A DNA stretch of 43,607 nt. Origin: a bacterium (GTDB lineage: Bacteria; Chlamydiota; Chlamydiia; Chlamydiales; SM23-39). This document shows, in pieces, positions 42,474-43,607 of this stretch. Numbering within the stretch: the stretch's first letter is position 1; every line of letters starts with the position of its first letter. Below the pieces are notes generated by a model, which searched no databases, was not told the origin of the DNA, and saw only the letters and a list, made by a program, of their open reading frames with translations. Where the stretch lies: NCBI GenBank assembly GCA_021811265.1, contig JAJZPH010000013.1:1-43607 (forward strand), in the 5' to 3' direction. A program made the position numbers and the translations under genes.

Positions 42474-43068
42474 TGATAAAACCTTTTGCGATTAATTGTT
42501 TTTTTAGCAGCTGGTTGTTTTGGAATTGTACACTGTCGAGTCCGCATTTTTGAGCTGCTTGCACAAACTCAAGGATATCATCGATATAGAGACTGGGCCC
42601 TCGGGCTTTTTTCAAAGCAATTTTGTAGATCAAGGGATTGGGCTTTCTCATCTTGATTTCAAAAGATAAGAGCTTGTCGTCGAAGAGAGAAAAAATGGGA
42701 AAGCGAGAGCAGATAAAATCAAAATGGGCATCTCCAATATTTGAAATGAGTATGAGGTGAGCATTTTCCTTTTTAAGAGTTTTCAATAGTGGAAAAAGAG
42801 AGGTGTTTGGCGTAAAAATATCTGAAAGTGCGTGAAAGAAAGAGGAAAGAGAGGCTTGCGTGTTGCTTTGAGATGAAAAAATGTGATAAAGGCTTCGATA
42901 ATGGATTTTTCCTACTTCCCAATCATCGAGTAGTTTTTCTTTGAAAAAAAGCTCTTCTACTCGTTGGGAATTGAGACCGAAAAGCTGAGCAACAGCCCTG
43001 CACATCTTCTTGTGATCAAAGAATAGCTGGACGTTGCCAATATCAAAGAATAGCGTTTTTTGGATCAT
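42451..43068 (-). CDS. HAD-superfamily hydrolase (YihX-like)
   Basis: 205 residues from ATG 43068 (MIQKTLFFDIGNVQLFF); an earlier in-frame ATG at 43113 would lie deeper inside folD. Motif I is FFDIGNV, as in YihX-type phosphatases where the second Asp is replaced. Motif II is LILISNIGD, the Lys is in FEIKMRKPNP and motif IV is PSLYIDDILEFV. The cap is helical. Members dephosphorylate small sugar phosphates or FMN; the substrate here is unknown. It overlaps folD by 26 bases and rnr by 23. Confidence 0.85.
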   Translation of the reverse strand: MIQKTLFFDIGNVQLFFDHKKMCRAVAQLFGLNSQRVEELFFKEKLLDDWEVGKIHYRSLYHIFSSQSNTQASLSSFFHALSDIFTPNTSLFPLLKTLKKENAHLILISNIGDAHFDFICSRFPIFSLFDDKLLSFEIKMRKPNPLIYKIALKKARGPSLYIDDILEFVQAAQKCGLDSVQFQNNQLLKKQLIAKGFINEIQKTP

Positions 43069-43607
43069 ATTTCTCACAATAACTCTTCCATGTATTTTGT
43101 AAAAGAAGAGCAATTGTCATGGGTCCAATACCTCCAGGAACAGGAGAGATAGCAGAAACGATAGAAGATAGTTCGTGAAAATCCACGTCTCCAACGATCT
43201 TGCCATTTGGCAAGCGATTGATGCCCACATCGATAACCACAGCTCCTGGTTTGACCATCTCCTTTTTCACAAAAAGGGGCCGTCCGATCGCAACGACGAG
43301 AATGTCGGCCATCCGTGTAAGCTCTTCTTCATGCAGGGTATGGTCATGCACGATGGTAATTGTGGCATCGCACTCCTTTTTGTTTTGCACAAGAAGAGCA
43401 GCTAGGGGTTTTCCAACGATGTTGCTGCGTCCCATGATCACCACATGCTTTTGTGCAATACCTATATTATTCTTTTCCAAAAGAAGTTTGATGCCGCTAG
43501 GCGTGCAGGGATAAAATCCCCCCTCTTCTCCCAAAAGGAGTTTGCCTACATTCAGAGGATGGAGTCCATCTACATCTTTTTTAGGATCAATTGCATAAAT
43601 CAAGCGA
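43043..43607 (-). CDS. folD: Bifunctional methylenetetrahydrofolate dehydrogenase/cyclohydrolase FolD (5'-partial)
   Basis: The C-terminal two thirds of FolD, which oxidises methylene-THF and hydrolyses methenyl-THF for one-carbon supply. The frame runs off the right edge of the window, so the N-terminus with the catalytic Lys is missing. The visible part begins at AIDPKKDVDGLHPLNVGKLL and shows PCTPSGI, the NADP-binding VIMGRSNIVGKPLAALL and PVPGGIGPMTIALLLQNT. It heads the overlapping minus-strand chain with the HAD gene, rnr and mpg. Confidence 0.96.
   Translation of the reverse strand, partial: RLIYAIDPKKDVDGLHPLNVGKLLLGEEGGFYPCTPSGIKLLLEKNNIGIAQKHVVIMGRSNIVGKPLAALLVQNKKECDATITIVHDHTLHEEELTRMADILVVAIGRPLFVKKEMVKPGAVVIDVGINRLPNGKIVGDVDFHELSSIVSAISPVPGGIGPMTIALLLQNTWKSYCEKYDPKNAIL

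Overview
The window reads as a gene-dense stretch of a chlamydial chromosome, most likely an environmental chlamydia (Parachlamydiales-type; a Simkania- or Rhabdochlamydia-like relative is possible, but the sequence does not settle the family). Reasons: a RodZ homologue reduced to its HTH and membrane parts beside RNase HIII; a Pkn1-type kinase fused to a formylglycine-generating-enzyme-like domain; the tRNA-dependent amidotransferase operon gatCAB; pdhABC; and eukaryote-like multidomain proteins. No rRNA, tRNA, CRISPR array or insertion sequence was recognised.

Layout. 1-7.5 kb: the 3' part of xerD, a palindromic element, then a giant gene (about 2,144 residues) whose product joins a eukaryotic-type PARP domain, more than 20 WD40-like blades, a U-box/RING-like domain and TPR-like helices. 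7.5-11.2 kb (minus): gatC-gatA-gatB with a promoter, three tandem hairpins and a small lipoprotein gene. 11.2-11.5 kb: a frameshifted gene remnant. 11.7-15.4 kb: a YIP1-family membrane protein and a secreted protein facing recN and rnhC. 15.5-18 kb: rodZ-like gene and pkn1-like gene. 18-19.8 kb: a hypothetical gene and a CPBP-family membrane protease gene, convergent and bracketed by two related long inverted repeats. 19.8-25 kb: stomatin-like gene and ispH, facing oppBCDF. 25-27.6 kb: rimO and an endonuclease/exonuclease/phosphatase-fold protein. 27.6-31.4 kb: proton-pumping pyrophosphatase and a protein of four Cys-rich, two-lobed hydrophobic repeats. 31.4-36.4 kb: serine dehydratase, a second CPBP protease, an AsmA-like membrane protein, a large palindrome, an SDR epimerase, a DnaQ-like exonuclease and a small lipoprotein. 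36.6-39.9 kb: pdhA-pdhB-pdhC. 39.9-43.6 kb (minus): partial folD, a HAD hydrolase, rnr and mpg, each overlapping the next.

Functionally the window mixes housekeeping work (amidotransferase, isoprenoid, folate, pyruvate dehydrogenase, RNA and DNA maintenance) with proteins that look directed at the host or the inclusion: the PARP/U-box giant, the tetra-repeat Cys-rich membrane protein, the pkn1-like protein, and perhaps the membrane-anchored phosphodiesterase-fold protein. Peptide import, serine deamination, pyruvate dehydrogenase and pyrophosphate-driven proton pumping together fit an intracellular parasite that feeds on host peptides and amino acids and conserves energy. The most novel items are the PARP-WD40-U-box-TPR protein, the four-repeat CxxCxCxxC membrane protein and the family of long intergenic palindromes.
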